64,000 bases of DNA from NCBI GenBank assembly GCA_021234155.1, contig JAJEKV010000003.1:27077166-27141165 (forward strand). The letters are read 5' to 3'. The notes under the pieces were generated by a model. That model was not told the DNA's origin and ran no database searches. It worked only from the letters and a program-made list of their open reading frames with translations. The stretch comes from Isoetes taiwanensis (taxonomy: Eukaryota; Streptophyta; Lycopodiopsida; Isoetales; Isoetaceae). Shown piece after piece: positions 47,605 through 58,640 of the stretch (positions within the stretch are counted from its first letter, which is position 1; every line of letters starts with the position of its first letter). The translations under genes and the position numbers were made by a program.

Positions 47605-48672
47605 GTTATTGAGCTCATCCCTTCCGCTTCCGGAACCACGGCTTCTACCTCGTCCGGATCTCTTTCCCCCCAACGTCTAGCTCGGGCTGCGGGTGCACGT
47701 CGTCAGCGAGAAGCCTCTCTTTCTCCTGACACGGATTCAGGGGAGCCTGCCTCGGTTTCCCCCCCGTCATCACCCTCCACCACTTTTTCCTTTTGGCCCT
47801 CATCTGCCTTTGCGTCACCTTCTTCCCTTTCTCCATCTGGGGTTGCTTCCCCCTTGTTCTCTCCCCATATGGCTCCGCTTTTTTCATCCACTCCACCTCT
47901 TTTTTCGGCCCCTTCTCCTCCCTCTGCCTCTTCTCCTTTTGATTATACCCAGCTGTTGTACGAGCTCCAACAACAGAGGGCTACTTTGCAGGAGCTTCAG
48001 TCTTCGGTTACACAGCAGCTCTCCGTCCGTACGCAACTTGAACACCTTCAGCAGGATATACGAGAGAGAGCTGCTCGACCGATGCCGACTTTTGAACGCG
48101 ACTCCTTACGACATTATTACGAGTTCGCGTCGGCTATGGACACCAGGTTTCACTGGATCTATGGACGGCTCGCCATGTTGGGGACGGCTATTCCGGAGGA
48201 CGTGCTGCACATGGTGGAAGAAGGTAAACGTTTGGCGGACCAAGAGATGAAATTTGTTTTGATTGCCGACCAACACGGCCACGATGTTGCCCTTCAGTTT
48301 AGTGAGTCCCCCTGTCTTCAGTTTTCTTCTGATGAATCTAAACGACTGCAACAGGCCAAAAAGTTTGCCCATGAGAAACGTCTATCCCGTTCGCGTTCTT
48401 CTCCTTATCCTGCCCCTCCCGTTTTATCCCCTTCTTCGCCCTCCACTGCCAACCCATCCTCTCTTCGCTGTACTTTCTGCGGCCGTTTTCGCCATACCGC
48501 TGAAAACTGTTTTCGTCGACTTTTTTCTCACAATGCAGTTCCCCCCATGTCTCCACCTTTTTCTCCACCTTTTTCTCAGACTGCACCGCTTGCTCCCTCT
48601 CCTTTGTTGACTCTATCTCCTCAATCACCCCAACCCCCTTTGCCTCCGTCATCTCCATCCTGGTCTTCGTAA
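47605..48672 (+). CDS. Gag-like protein with CCHC zinc knuckle
   Basis: Open without a stop from 47500. I start the annotation at the 3' splice site (47604/47605) because the sequence upstream is T-rich; 47500 carries an ATG if splicing does not occur. A Ser/Pro-rich N-terminal region (to ~47935) is followed by a helical QQQRATLQELQSSVTQQL...LEHLQQDIRERAA stretch likely to form a coiled coil, then a globular part (FERDSLRHYYEFASAMDTRF, WIYGRLAMLG). The knuckle CTFCGRFRHTAENC (CX2CX4HX4C) lies at 48469-48510, and the tail is proline-rich. It should package element RNA. There is no frame disruption. Confidence 0.82.
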   Translation, partial: VIELIPSASGTTASTSSGSLSPQRLARAAGARRQREASLSPDTDSGEPASVSPPSSPSTTFSFWPSSAFASPSSLSPSGVASPLFSPHMAPLFSSTPPLFSAPSPPSASSPFDYTQLLYELQQQRATLQELQSSVTQQLSVRTQLEHLQQDIRERAARPMPTFERDSLRHYYEFASAMDTRFHWIYGRLAMLGTAIPEDVLHMVEEGKRLADQEMKFVLIADQHGHDVALQFSESPCLQFSSDESKRLQQAKKFAHEKRLSRSRSSPYPAPPVLSPSSPSTANPSSLRCTFCGRFRHTAENCFRRLFSHNAVPPMSPPFSPPFSQTAPLAPSPLLTLSPQSPQPPLPPSSPSWSS

Positions 48673-48770
48673 TGTCCGCCAAGTGCATTTTTAGTGTCTC
48701 CTGATGTAATTATGGTTTGTGTCATCAATAAAAAAGCGTGCTTAATTTGATGTGTTATCTTTTTCTGCAG

Positions 48771-50734
48771 ATTGCCAAGTTTTCGCCTCTCCCTTGCCTC
48801 ATTTCCCCTTTGACCCTACCGCCCTTGATACCCACTATGCTACTTTGTCTGTCCGCGGCCGCCTCTCTGCTTGTTTACCATTTTGGCACTCTATTTCCGC
48901 GAACCCCCTTGTTATTTCTTGGATTCAGCCTGGTTACCCCCTTCCTTGGGCACACGGGCCCCCTTCCCAACCATTTTTCCGTCCCAACCTTTCGTCGCTG
49001 TCCTCCCAACTCCCATTTGCCCGCTCCGCTATTCGTGACCTTCTGCTTACAGGAGCAATCATGCAAGTTCCTGACCGCCCTTTCTTTTGTTCTCCCTTGG
49101 GAGTCGTCCCCAAGGGGGCCCACAAGTTTCGCCTTATTCTTGATTTGCGTCACCTTAATTCTTTCTTATCTGTCCCATCCTTCCGTTACGAGTCCCTTTC
49201 TGATGCCTTGTCATTACTTCAACCTCTCGATTTTCTTTTTACTCTGGATTTAAAGTCGGGCTATCATCATGTTCCTATCTGGCCCCCACACCATACCTTC
49301 TTGGGTTTCCAACTCGACGGCTTATTTTATGTATTTACAATGCTCCCCTTTGGTCTTGCATCCGCCCCCTTTGTTTTTACCAAACTTATGCGCCCCTTAG
49401 TTCGTCACTGGCGTGCTGCCGGTGTCCGCTGCACTCCTTACATGGACGATTTTCTTTTCTTGACCCAACGTGAACCTGTCGCCCTCCAATATCGTATCAT
49501 TTCTGATCTGCAACATGCCGGTTTTCTTATTGCATGGCCTAAATGTCGTCTCCAGATTTCCCATCGCACAATTTTCCTTGGGTTCCTCCTTGACTCTTCT
49601 TCTATGATTATTTGTTTGTCGTCCAAGAAGTTAGAAAAATTTTTCCAGCTTTCCTCATCTATTCTCTCTTCCTCTCGTTTGACTTCTCGCCATCTTGCTA
49701 GATTCCTTGGTTTTCTGCAATCTCTCCGCATCGTTTTCGGTTCCTTGGTCTCTTCCCTCACCTTTTTCTCTTATCTTCTCATACAGCCTTTTTTCTGGGA
49801 TGCCCCTATTTCATTATCATCGTTAGCCCGCATGGAAATTTTGCTCTGGGAATCTGTCGCCCGCTCTCTCTGTTTTCGCCCTATTTCTCCTCTCCGTCGG
49901 CCGTCCGCTGTTTTAGGTTTTGATGCTAGCGCTTTTGGTTGGGGGGGTTGGTTGCTTCTGCCTGGCCAAAACCGTGTTGATTTTATGGGTCTTTTTTCTG
50001 CAGCTGAATCTGCCCAGTCATCCACATGGCGTGAGCTTTTTGCTTTTTTCCTGGTCCTACGGTCGGCTTTACCTTTTATCCATTCCCGGCTGGTCACGGT
50101 CCGCGGGGATAATTTAAACGTCGCCTCCATTCTTCAGAAGGGTGGTTCCGCTTCTCCCGATATTCACCTCCTGGCTTTGGAAATTTTTCTTCTGTGTTTC
50201 CATTGTGCTATTTCTGTAGAGCCGGTTTGGATTCCCCGCTCCCAGAACGAATGGGCAGATTACCTTTCCCGGTTGCCTCAGTCCGATGAGTTTGCCCTCG
50301 CGCCATGGTGTTTCCAGCATATTGATTCTGTATGGGGCCCGCATCATGTTGACCGTTTTGCTTCACCTATTAATCACAAACTCCCCGTTTTTAACACCCG
50401 GTTTGCATATCCCCATCGTATCCCGCCAGACGCCTTCACCTATGATTGGCACATCTTTAATAATTACTGTTTTCCCCCTCCGGCTATGATTCCCCGTGTC
50501 TTGCACCATGCGGCGGCTTGTCGCGCTCAGATGACTTTGGTGGTTTTATATTGGCCCTCAGCCCCCTGGTGGCCTCTTCTATGCAATGGCGAGTCATGGG
50601 CACCTTTTATTGTGGATGTATTATTTTTTGATGCTTTTTCTCATGCTTTGTTGCCAAGTTTGTCAACCTCATTTACGGGGTGTCGACGTCATGTAGCTAT
50701 TTATGTTCTTCGCTGTCACTTTAATACGGAATAA
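48771..50734 (+). CDS. DIRS-type reverse transcriptase-RNase H
   Basis: One frame of ~650 codons. It has no ATG at its 5' end, but begins right after a strong 3' splice site (TTTTTCTGCAG, ending 48770), so it is likely reached by splicing or frameshifting from gag. RT motifs: SPLGVVPKG...RLILDLRHLN, FTLDLKSGYHHV, FTMLPFGLASAP, YMDDF (49439-49453). RNase H motifs: GFDASAFGWGGW (Asp at 49922), STWRE, VRGDNLNVASI (Asp at 50108) and WADYLSR. The C-terminal DRFASPINHKLPVFNTRF...DAFTYDWHIFNNYCFPPP extension is characteristic of the DIRS order. No methyltransferase-like domain follows. The frame is intact. Confidence 0.92.
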
Positions 50735-50808
50735 TATTTGGATTCTCTTGGTTTATTTCGTCGTCAATTTAATGTGGATTAACGAGTGCATTCTTTCTTT
50801 TGTGGCAG

Positions 50809-51770
50809 CTGCTTCGCGCTTAATTCCTCCTGCTCACATTCCTCTATTCTTTTCTTCGCTCCCCTTAGTTTTTTCATCCCGCGCCCCTTCTACCATCTCT
50901 GCCTATGTTGCTATGTTTCGGCGTTTTGTACTCTGGTGCCGCTCACACTCTATATCTTATCTCCCTGCTTCCCCTTTCGCTGTCGCGGCGTTTTTTGCTT
51001 CTCTCCACCAACCGGATATGTCTTCCTCCCCGGTCGCCACAGCCTCGGCTGCGATATCCTTTTTTCATCAGCTTTTCAATCTTCCCTCGCCCTCGGTTCT
51101 CCCCTTGCCATCTTTAGCTCGTCACGCCGCATCTCGTCATGCCCGCCCTCCTCGCACTTTTTTGCCTCTTCTTCCCCATCACGTGCGTTCCATCGTACTC
51201 CAGTTTGCGCCCCCTACGGCCGCCTTTTCGTCCCTAGCTCGGGCCGCCCTCATTCTCCTTTCCTTCGCGGCTTTTTTGCGCATCTCCGAGGCCCTGGCTT
51301 TGAATTGGCACGACTTATCCTTCTCTCCTGCCCACGTCGAGATTTTTATCCGTCGGTCCAAGAGAGATCAGCTTGCCAGGGGCCACACCATTTCGCTAGC
51401 TCGTTTGCCCTCCCTCGCCTGCCCGGTCACTATTCTTCAACGTCTTATTTCGTCCGGTCGCTACCCTCTCTTGGACCCTCCTCGGCGGCCCCTTTCGCCA
51501 GCGCTAACCCCGAAGTCCTCGCGCTCTATCTATCGGCGCATTTCGTTCTTGGTGGCGGCGGTGTTTGCTCCTTGATCGGCTTAGACCAGCTTCGGTATGG
51601 GACACATTCCGCATTCGTCGTGGGGCGCTTCGCTGGCGACATCTCGAGGGGTTTCTCCGGACGCTGCGGCTTCAGCGCTACCGCGGACGATGGCGTTCGG
51701 CCGTCACTCTCGCTATGTCTTTGCATGACTCGAGTCATCACACGGAGGTCTCCAGCAGCTTGGGCCTTTA
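50809..51770 (+). pseudogene. tyrosine recombinase, C-terminus frameshifted
   Basis: Frame 50703-51575 carries the recombinase. It follows a good acceptor (TTTCTTTTGTGGCAG, ending 50808), which suggests a separate exon. An N-terminal SAM-like part (STISAYVAMFRRFVLWC, 50889-50940) leads to the first catalytic box AAFLRISEALALNWHDL (Arg at 51279) and RRSKRDQLARGHTI. The frame ends at 51575. The expected second box (THS near 51601, then RRGALRWR and GRWRS in a neighbouring frame up to ~51700) and a candidate active-site Tyr (SRYVFA, third frame, ~51712-51728) lie in different frames. At least two frameshifts are therefore needed, so this copy is likely inactive. Confidence 0.83.
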
Positions 51771-51791
51771 GATTCGAAGTTCTCTGGCTGG

Positions 51792-51824
51792 TCGGCCGGT
51801 TTGGTGTGCATTGCGAGTCCCTTA
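51792..51824 (+). repeat. split direct repeat B1 (internal)
   Basis: TCGGCCGGTTTGGTGTGC...CCCTTA, identical over 33 bp to B2. It is followed by the pentamer CGAGA and then A2. Confidence 0.92.
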
Positions 51825-51829
51825 CGAGA

Positions 51830-51973
51830 ATGGCATCGTCCGAGCCGCCGGATCGGCGATTCAGGGAAGGGGCGGCTGCTATATGAGGCGTCACTCCGGT
51901 TGTAGCGGGTTATCGGCGTTCTTCTCCGCAGCGGCCAGCGAGTTCTCCATCTTTGCCTTTGACTCCCTCCTCA
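51830..51973 (+). repeat. split direct repeat A2 (internal)
   Basis: ATGGCATCGTCCGAGCC...CTCCCTCCTCA, ~90% identical to A1. A1 has a short CAG run where A2 has a diverged CAGCGGCC segment. Confidence 0.9.
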
Positions 51974-52079
51974 CAGCCCATAGGTTGTTCCCGGGTTTTG
52001 TTACATTGTTTTGTTTCATTTAAGTTGTTGTTACACTGCGGGTGCATGTTATTTTCCACCTTTGGAGGTCATGCGAACT

Positions 52080-52305
52080 TTATATATCTATTTTATCTGG
52101 TCCACCCCGTGGTGTCTTGGCTAGCGATATATATATGTATTTTTTCATTTGGTCCACCCATGGGGTGATCTTATTTTTTTCATGTCTACATATATCTATT
52201 TTTATCCGGTCCACCCTCGGTGATGATTTGTTGCTTATATATCTATATGTATATTTTTTCATCCGGACCACCCTTGGGGTGATCTTATTTCTTTGTTTCA
52301 TGTTG
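52080..52305 (+). repeat. ~60-bp imperfect tandem repeat in element 3' region
   Basis: TATATATCTAT..TTTT(C)ATC(T/C)GG(T/A)CCACCC followed by a GGGGTGATCTTATTT-like segment recurs four times. Confidence 0.8.
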
Positions 52306-52566
52306 TTATGGTGTTATTCCAGTAGGTTGATCCACCTTCAGGCGATGCGGGTTTATTAGATTTGTCACCACATGATCTACTCCACACCAGGTCCTTTTGC
52401 ACAGGTGGGTTGGTTCCATCGGATATTTTTTGGGTCTAACCTATGACGGGTGCTTGCTTATGGTTTTCTTTCAGGTCCTTAGACATCTCGCACTCAAGTC
52501 CGTGATCCAGCTCTAGCGTGCTCCTTGGCTATGGTTGCAGGCAGCTTATGAGGGGGTGGTGACGGT

Positions 52567-52625
52567 TTCTCATTAGGGTTTTCCTCGAAAACCCGAAAGG
52601 GCGGGGTTTTTCATCCCGATGAGAA
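52567..52625 (+). other. 3' hairpin module of the DIRS-type element
   Basis: TTCTCAT (52567-52573) pairs with ATGAGAA (52619-52625). The loop contains AGGGTTTTCCTC and GGGGTTTTTCATCCC, the same ordered blocks as in the hairpin at 31476-31529. Confidence 0.7.
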
Positions 52626-52674
52626 GGTGTCACCACTAGCCTCGTCTTGTCTTGCCTATGTATTATATTTATGA

Positions 52675-52709
52675 GGGGGGCTCGACGTTGTTCCTATGGT
52701 CAGCCCCCC
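52675..52709 (+). other. 8-bp GC stem-loop near element 3' end
   Basis: GGGGGGCT (52675-52682) pairs perfectly with AGCCCCCC (52702-52709) around a 19-nt loop. It lies ~60 bp before B2 and may mark the RNA 3' end. Confidence 0.6.
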
Positions 52710-52770
52710 ACTGACTACATTTTTTGAACTGCTGTAAACTGCTGCTGTGATGAATGAAAAGCCCTATCTA

Positions 52771-52803
52771 TCGGCCGGTTTGGTGTGCATTGCGAGTCCC
52801 TTA
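52771..52803 (+). repeat. split direct repeat B2 (right end)
   Basis: Identical to B1 over 33 bp, ending CCCTTA. The next five bases, ATAAG, equal the five bases preceding A1. Confidence 0.92.
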
Positions 52804-52811
52804 ATAAGATG

Positions 52812-54480
52812 ACAAAGTTTATGACCTTATTCTATTCCAACCCAGACTTAAGGAAGAGCAAAACAATAGATATTACTTGTCATGAATGCTGACAATACTT
52901 GTAGTTCAGCCCAAGAGCTTGATATCTTGCCTAATATCTGTCAATCACTGTAAATTAACGTTGAAAACTCACCTTCTTCACTGTTTGAACAAAATCAGCT
53001 TTGCAAAAAGGAAAAAACTTACAAAGGCCCGAAATACTGTAGATTATTCATGCAGTCATGGCATGTACATGCCAAAAGGGAAAAATACATCACAACAAAA
53101 AAAATCTCTCCAAAAATCGTGCCCTTCACAAAGCCTTAATTTTAGCCCTGAGCTTGCAGAACAAAGCTACTTCAGATACCTAGAAATGCTTTAATTTCTT
53201 AGTTTACCACATCTGTAGCAATATTCTTGTTGAAATCTTGCAATTTATTTGGAAATAGACTTACATCTCATACTTTTTCACTTGCACCAGGATAATAAAG
53301 CCCCGTTGTAAATATTATTCATTGTTGTCATCTTGTAATCTGCCTTGAGAAGTTATGAAATCTTGCAAGAGAATGTGGGCTAGGTATAGAGATGAACTTA
53401 TACAGCCAAGAATCGTGTTTACCATGATCAATCAATAAACAAATACAATTACCTCAGAATCTCATAGTACTGAAAGCCGATGGAACTCCAAGCCACCAAA
53501 AGCAGCCCTCCTCCAGAGCAACATGACAATGAACTTTTTGTTAATCGAAGCTTCAATACCTATCTGCAAGATGAAATACCATAGCCTGAGATGTCGCTCA
53601 GATGCATATGTGGCTTGTAACTTAAACCTCGCAATACAGAGGCTATGTTCATGAATCAAAGGGGTCCCAAAGTGATGGATCGGCTCCCAAATGCCCTGCT
53701 CAAAAACATAAAAAATAAATGTTTCTAAATTTTTGGAAGAACGGTAATATTTCCCGGCGACTAAAACATCAACAATCTTAGGAAATCACACAAAAATAAA
53801 TTCCAAAAAACCTTTTCACCAGACCGGAAATTTTCAAATTAACAAGATTGATTAGCCAACTCGGAGCTGCCACCTGGCCCAAATCGATTGGGCAAGGGAG
53901 AGTTACTAACTTGGGACCCAAATTGGGGTTTTGCACCCCCATTTGCCCCAATTCGAATTGGGGGAGGTTGGTGGTGGAGGAGCTGCTGTTCCACCATGTT
54001 CCAGCCGGAAGGATGGAGCACCCGAGCGATAGTGGACCTAGCTATGATCCCGGTTAGTACGTAGATAGCTTGGATTCCTAGATATTCATAGGACTGACCC
54101 TTGTATGCTTATCATTGGTCGTGTTCCTTTTATGGATCACTCCCCCAGATCATGACACATGCTCTGTAATACGTAGTGAGTCCTTGTGTTAGAACCCCCA
54201 CAACAATGTCAGCACTTTATTAATCCCGGGTACAAACCTTGGTATCATTTTGTGTCAAACTTCACCGCCTATATGGCTATGAGTACCCCACGCCTGTCAA
54301 ATTGACAGCAGTCTACCCTCTTTTGGACTTGTTTTCCCGTACATTCCAATGGCCTCCAACCATTGTTGACTAGTCACCCCCTTCTAGGCTATCTAGATCG
54401 CGTTGGGGCGAAGTCTTTCCAACTATTATTTTAGTGCCTAAACATCATTAAGTTCCGCAAATGAACTTACATATTCCAAG
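52812..54480. other. intergenic, no gene recognised; perfect 18-bp palindrome
   Basis: AT-rich flank of the DIRS-type element. CCCCAATTCGAATTGGGG at 53946-53963 is a perfect palindrome, and CCCAAATCGATTGGG lies just upstream (53878-53892). An open stretch at 53848-54057 spans these palindromes and shows no domain. Confidence 0.5.
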
Positions 54481-54489
54481 GGATTATGT

Positions 54490-54661
54490 GAAGATCCTAG
54501 GGGACCGTACCACCCAAAGACCCCTCAAGATAGGCCTCCTCTATTACGAGACCTTGTGTTCAAGTCTCTGCGGGTCCGGCATATGTCCTCATGGACGCTG
54601 CCAATGTGGCATGACATATAAATGCTATCTACCTATCTATCTATTTATTGAAAAAAAAAAA
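54490..54661 (+). mobile_element. possible second SINE
   Basis: GTGTTCAAGTCTC (54556-54568) fits a Pol III B box, and the segment ends in a CTATCTATCTATTTATTG simple run and an A tail. A convincing A box was not found at the expected distance, so this is tentative. Confidence 0.35.
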
Positions 54662-57600
54662 AGTCCTTGGTGAATTCAATTCACCATATTGTCCTAGGAC
54701 ATGGAAGTCTTCTTCCCTAAGCCATACATCAAATCTTTAAAGAGTTTTTCAGCTCTTGCTGCCTTTCAAGCTGCACGTATATCTTTGCATGTTAGCAAAG
54801 ACTACCCTTCATTAGGAAATAACCTTCCTATCCAGATTGCTCCTTTTCAGTAGAGTCACCAATCCATTTACTCCTTTACGTATCCATTAACCGTCTTGTG
54901 ACTTCTAAGCCGCTATTATATGTTCCCTATATTGTTAACCCACCTATCATTGGGGGTTATGATTCAACGTTGTCCTACATCCTAGAAATGTTAGTCATTA
55001 TATTCCTATGTCATGATGTTATGACGCTATTGTGGCATTCCAAATGACTTTGCATCCTCATTTAAGCCAGAGTCATGGCCTAAGACTGGTGAGCCTTCGC
55101 CTAAATCGTAAATTACCTGGAGTCATCCAGGTACCTGCATGGTATTTTGTGAGTCTTCCTACAATACCGACATTTGCTATAACTTGAACTTGTATCCATG
55201 TTCGAGTCCTGTATATTCTAACTTACACCTCCATGTAACCCATGTTGTTCACCTCTGCTTGATCCAGGTATGGATCATGTGGGAAAGATAGTCTTAAGTG
55301 TCTATGCAAGACACAATTGAACTTCTAGCCAGTAACTGCTATCTGATACCTATCCTGAAATTGTACTATTGTACTATTCGACCCCCTCATCATAAGCTTC
55401 ATTCTATAGGCCGTTAACATTTATTTCACGTCCCAACTACAACATCACACCCTAGCATGCAACGGATTGATGGTCCTTTGCACATTTCGAACATACCTCC
55501 AGACCCTTCATCGGTAACTTGGGCGTACACTCGTCTTTCTCTCCCCGTGTCGCCACTTAGATTACCTCTCCAAGATGTTTATCGTACGTGTACATAGTAT
55601 GTACATAATAAACATATATCCACATTCCACAATGCTAGAGCTCTACTCTAACTTAGCTAAAGTGTAACCTTGGTAGTTCTTTCAAACAAAACCCATTGCC
55701 TATACACCTTTATCATCTGGCTGTGCCACCTACTTCCCAAATGGACAGGACCCAACTCTATGTTGGACTTGTCTATGCGGCCTATATTTTGATAGGGTCT
55801 CTAGCTATTTCAACCATTCCTTTAGTGCCTTATGGTACTTTAACCCCGTACGTAAACTATGATTCCCCCACGGGCTTATGCCATAATTCCAAAGGTTTCC
55901 ACCACAGTCAAAGGCCTTCTCTAAAGGTTCCTTCAGTTAAATATCCTTTGTGTTCCACCATGCTTTGTCACAATTAACCTATTTTCTTAAGTTATCATGT
56001 CAACTTCAACTTTTCAAAGCTTCAGATGTTGTCGTCTTTGGCTCCCTCATAATCAGATGGAGGCATTAAAATCTCTCGATCTCATAATAGAAAAACCCCT
56101 ATATTCGAACCTAGTCTTAAACTCATAGTCTATAAGAGGTCTATGCCTCAAGGCAACAGATCCTGCAGCTTTTACTTCAGTATCTACAATTGTTTCCCGC
56201 GAGTAGGGTAATTCTTACGATATATGGACTGACTACTGATCTATATAATCTCACCCTTCTGTTCGGTACACCTCGTCTAGATTCTTATTAGGACTTGAAA
56301 TTGCTCTATATTGCTCTCTTCTCGGGTATCCCTAAAGGTATAATCGCCAAAGTCGTCGTACTCCTTCTTTTCTTCCATCAGGGGGATACTATATCTTACA
56401 CATCTTCTTATTCCCAAAACCGAATAGATGCTCTCAGCTTATAATGCTGAAGTAATGCATTAGTATCTAGAACCTTTGAGTAGTTAAGCTCTTATTAGTG
56501 GTTATTCCAATACCGTTCCAACCATCCTCGTGGTGTTTTTGAATGTAACATCATCGCATATGCTAGACTTACTCTGGCTATTTTTACTAATTTAAACTCT
56601 TTCCATATCTCTCCTGGATCATACCTAACCCAATATCTTCGTATATAAGCATATCATTATGCTTATTCTTTAACCCTTCCTAAGTAATATTTCACTCGCC
56701 TTATACGAATATACTACTATCTTCCAATATGATATACATCTAAATATCACAATCGACATCTTCGATAGCCGTACGACCCCATCAAGGCTTTTGAGATCGT
56801 TAACATCCTTTGCAATTATTGGGATAGTACTAAGCAGGAAGCCTTTGTTGATGCGAACGATCACCTCTCGCAGATATTCTATGCACTTCGAGACCTTTTT
56901 AATTTGTTCATCATCAGCCCTACTTTGAGCTATCAGTAGGTTATACTTCAGCCTTGGACTAGGTACCCGTGTGAGCCAACTCTAAGTCTACATTCATAGT
57001 GATTATTTGACATAGCCACCTAGCTATGTTCATACTTGCCACCAATTTTTTTCCTCGACTCGGTTCTCTGCTACCATGGACATGTTGTGGTTTCGACACC
57101 ACACCTTCTAGACTCCAGCCTTACTTTGCCGTGCTCCTCAAGCTCTAGTCACAATTCCACAGGGGCAAATGCCACCCTAAGTCCTAGTGGACATGTTTAA
57201 CGACTCGTATAGGAATTCTTATCTTCATTACTTCTGTATTCATATGGAATGTGAACTAAAAGTTCTATTATACACCCTTTCTTTTTCTTAATATGTTTTA
57301 CCATTAAATGGTCCTAGTATGCATATACCAATGCGGAGCTACTCCTCGAGATACACACGCGATACCGAGTCCAGAGCACATTCTCCTTGGTGAGATGTTC
57401 ATTGGGCACCTACCTTGTTCATACTCCCGACTTTGGTCTATTCAAAGTATCCCTCCAAATTTTCTATATTTGAGACGTTGTTTACAACAACTTTCAAGTA
57501 CCTCTTGTCAAACACTAGACTTGTGGGTGCATTTCTTGCCTCCCTAGTGTATCATTCGTTGAATGTCAACTTTCCTTCATACTCTTGCAAACATACTTTG

Positions 57601-58640
57601 TAGCTTTCACACGGTTGCACCTTCTGCTGCCAATTGCATCTTCCATTCCGGCAGTCTTACAGAATGCTTATTCCTACCTTCGTTCAGTTTGACCTCGACT
57701 ATCTTGACATTGTATAGAACCTATGTTCCACACTATTGTCCAGTCTTTAATTTGGCATCCAGATGCTCCCAACAGACATAAGATATATCCATTTCCTTTA
57801 ATTTATACCATGCATAATGGTCATGCATTTGACCAACGTCATTAAGCGTATCCACGTGACTATGTGGTCATCTTAGTCATGCACACACTTGCATCGTTAT
57901 TGCACACCTCAGGAACATCAATCTCCTGACGAAACACAACATATGCATAATTTTGTAATCCTAGTTTATGGATCCGCATCCTCATACAACATTATTCTCT
58001 ACCTTTCCGCGAATCATACCTCCATTGAAGTAGCAATAGCTATAAAATGTCGGGTCGACATTCTATGCCTGCACCATCATGGTCGAAACCTACGCTTCTG
58101 AAGTGGTCTCCCTTTCAGGAGCTGGGTACTTATAATTCAGTTTCCACCTTAGAATAGTACCTCTCTAACGTGGTCTATGGTAGATAATCATAAACCACTT
58201 CTCCATCAGATATATGGTGCTATATCCAGTCTCCTTCTACGCGGAATGACAATATATATGCCGTATAATAAATCAATCTTTGTAATTATTACATCCAGTG
58301 CTTCAATGGGATAACAAACATCGTCATACCAGTTCTCTCGACTAGTGACCCAAATCAAGATACCTTACCACTCCTTATTCCCACCGTTTAACACTTTTAC
58401 TTCAAGTAAGAACCTAGGACCTGCTTAATCATCATTGTATAACAGCCTCAAGAAGCACCAGGCATGCTTCCGATGCTTCTGTCATATAAGCTCGTTTTAG
58501 TCTTATTTCCCTCGAAATCCCTTTGTGTCAATTCACCTAAAGAACCATCTATTACTTTTGGAAAGAAATGTTTATTTTCACTTGAAGCCAACAATATAGC
58601 AATTGGAGTTTTACATCTTAGAACTTTATTTGAAATCAAA
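54662..58640. other. ~4 kb without a recognisable gene
   Basis: Base composition is more balanced than in the flanks, and stops are frequent in all frames. The longest plausible minus-strand reading (56864-56670, GFLLSTIPIIAKDVNDLKSL) shows no domain I know. It may be a very old retrotransposon body, but I cannot name any motif. Confidence 0.4.

Larger units (their letters stand above)
44470..52808 (+). mobile_element. DIRS-order retrotransposon with split direct repeats (PAT-like layout)
   Basis: Order: A1 (44475-44616), leader with a possible gag exon, gag, RT-RNase H, tyrosine recombinase, B1 (51792-51824), A2 (51830-51973), spacer, B2 (52771-52803). A1/A2 are ~90% alike and B1/B2 are identical over 33 bp. 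The outer ends each abut ATAAG (44470-44474 and 52804-52808), while CGAGA (51825-51829) separates B1 from A2. Gag with a CCHC knuckle and no integrase or protease fit PAT-like DIRS elements, which integrate by tyrosine recombinase through a circular intermediate. Frameshifts in the recombinase mean this copy is probably non-autonomous now. Total ~8.3 kb. Confidence 0.88.

Noticed and set aside
47693..48250. 185-codon Leu/Pro-rich frame
   Set aside because: Shadow of gag in another frame; gag shows the CCHC knuckle and the phase-0 splice acceptor.
44470..52808. Reading the element as an LTR (Gypsy/Copia) retrotransposon
   Set aside because: No integrase or protease, the repeats are split and partly internal, the RT has the DIRS C-terminal extension, and a tyrosine recombinase follows.
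53848..54057. 69-codon frame spanning palindromes
   Set aside because: Likely chance frame in palindromic sequence; no recognisable motif.
54662..58640. Decayed Gypsy-type polyprotein on the minus strand
   Set aside because: Suspected from length and composition, but no RT, RNase H or integrase motif could be found in any frame.
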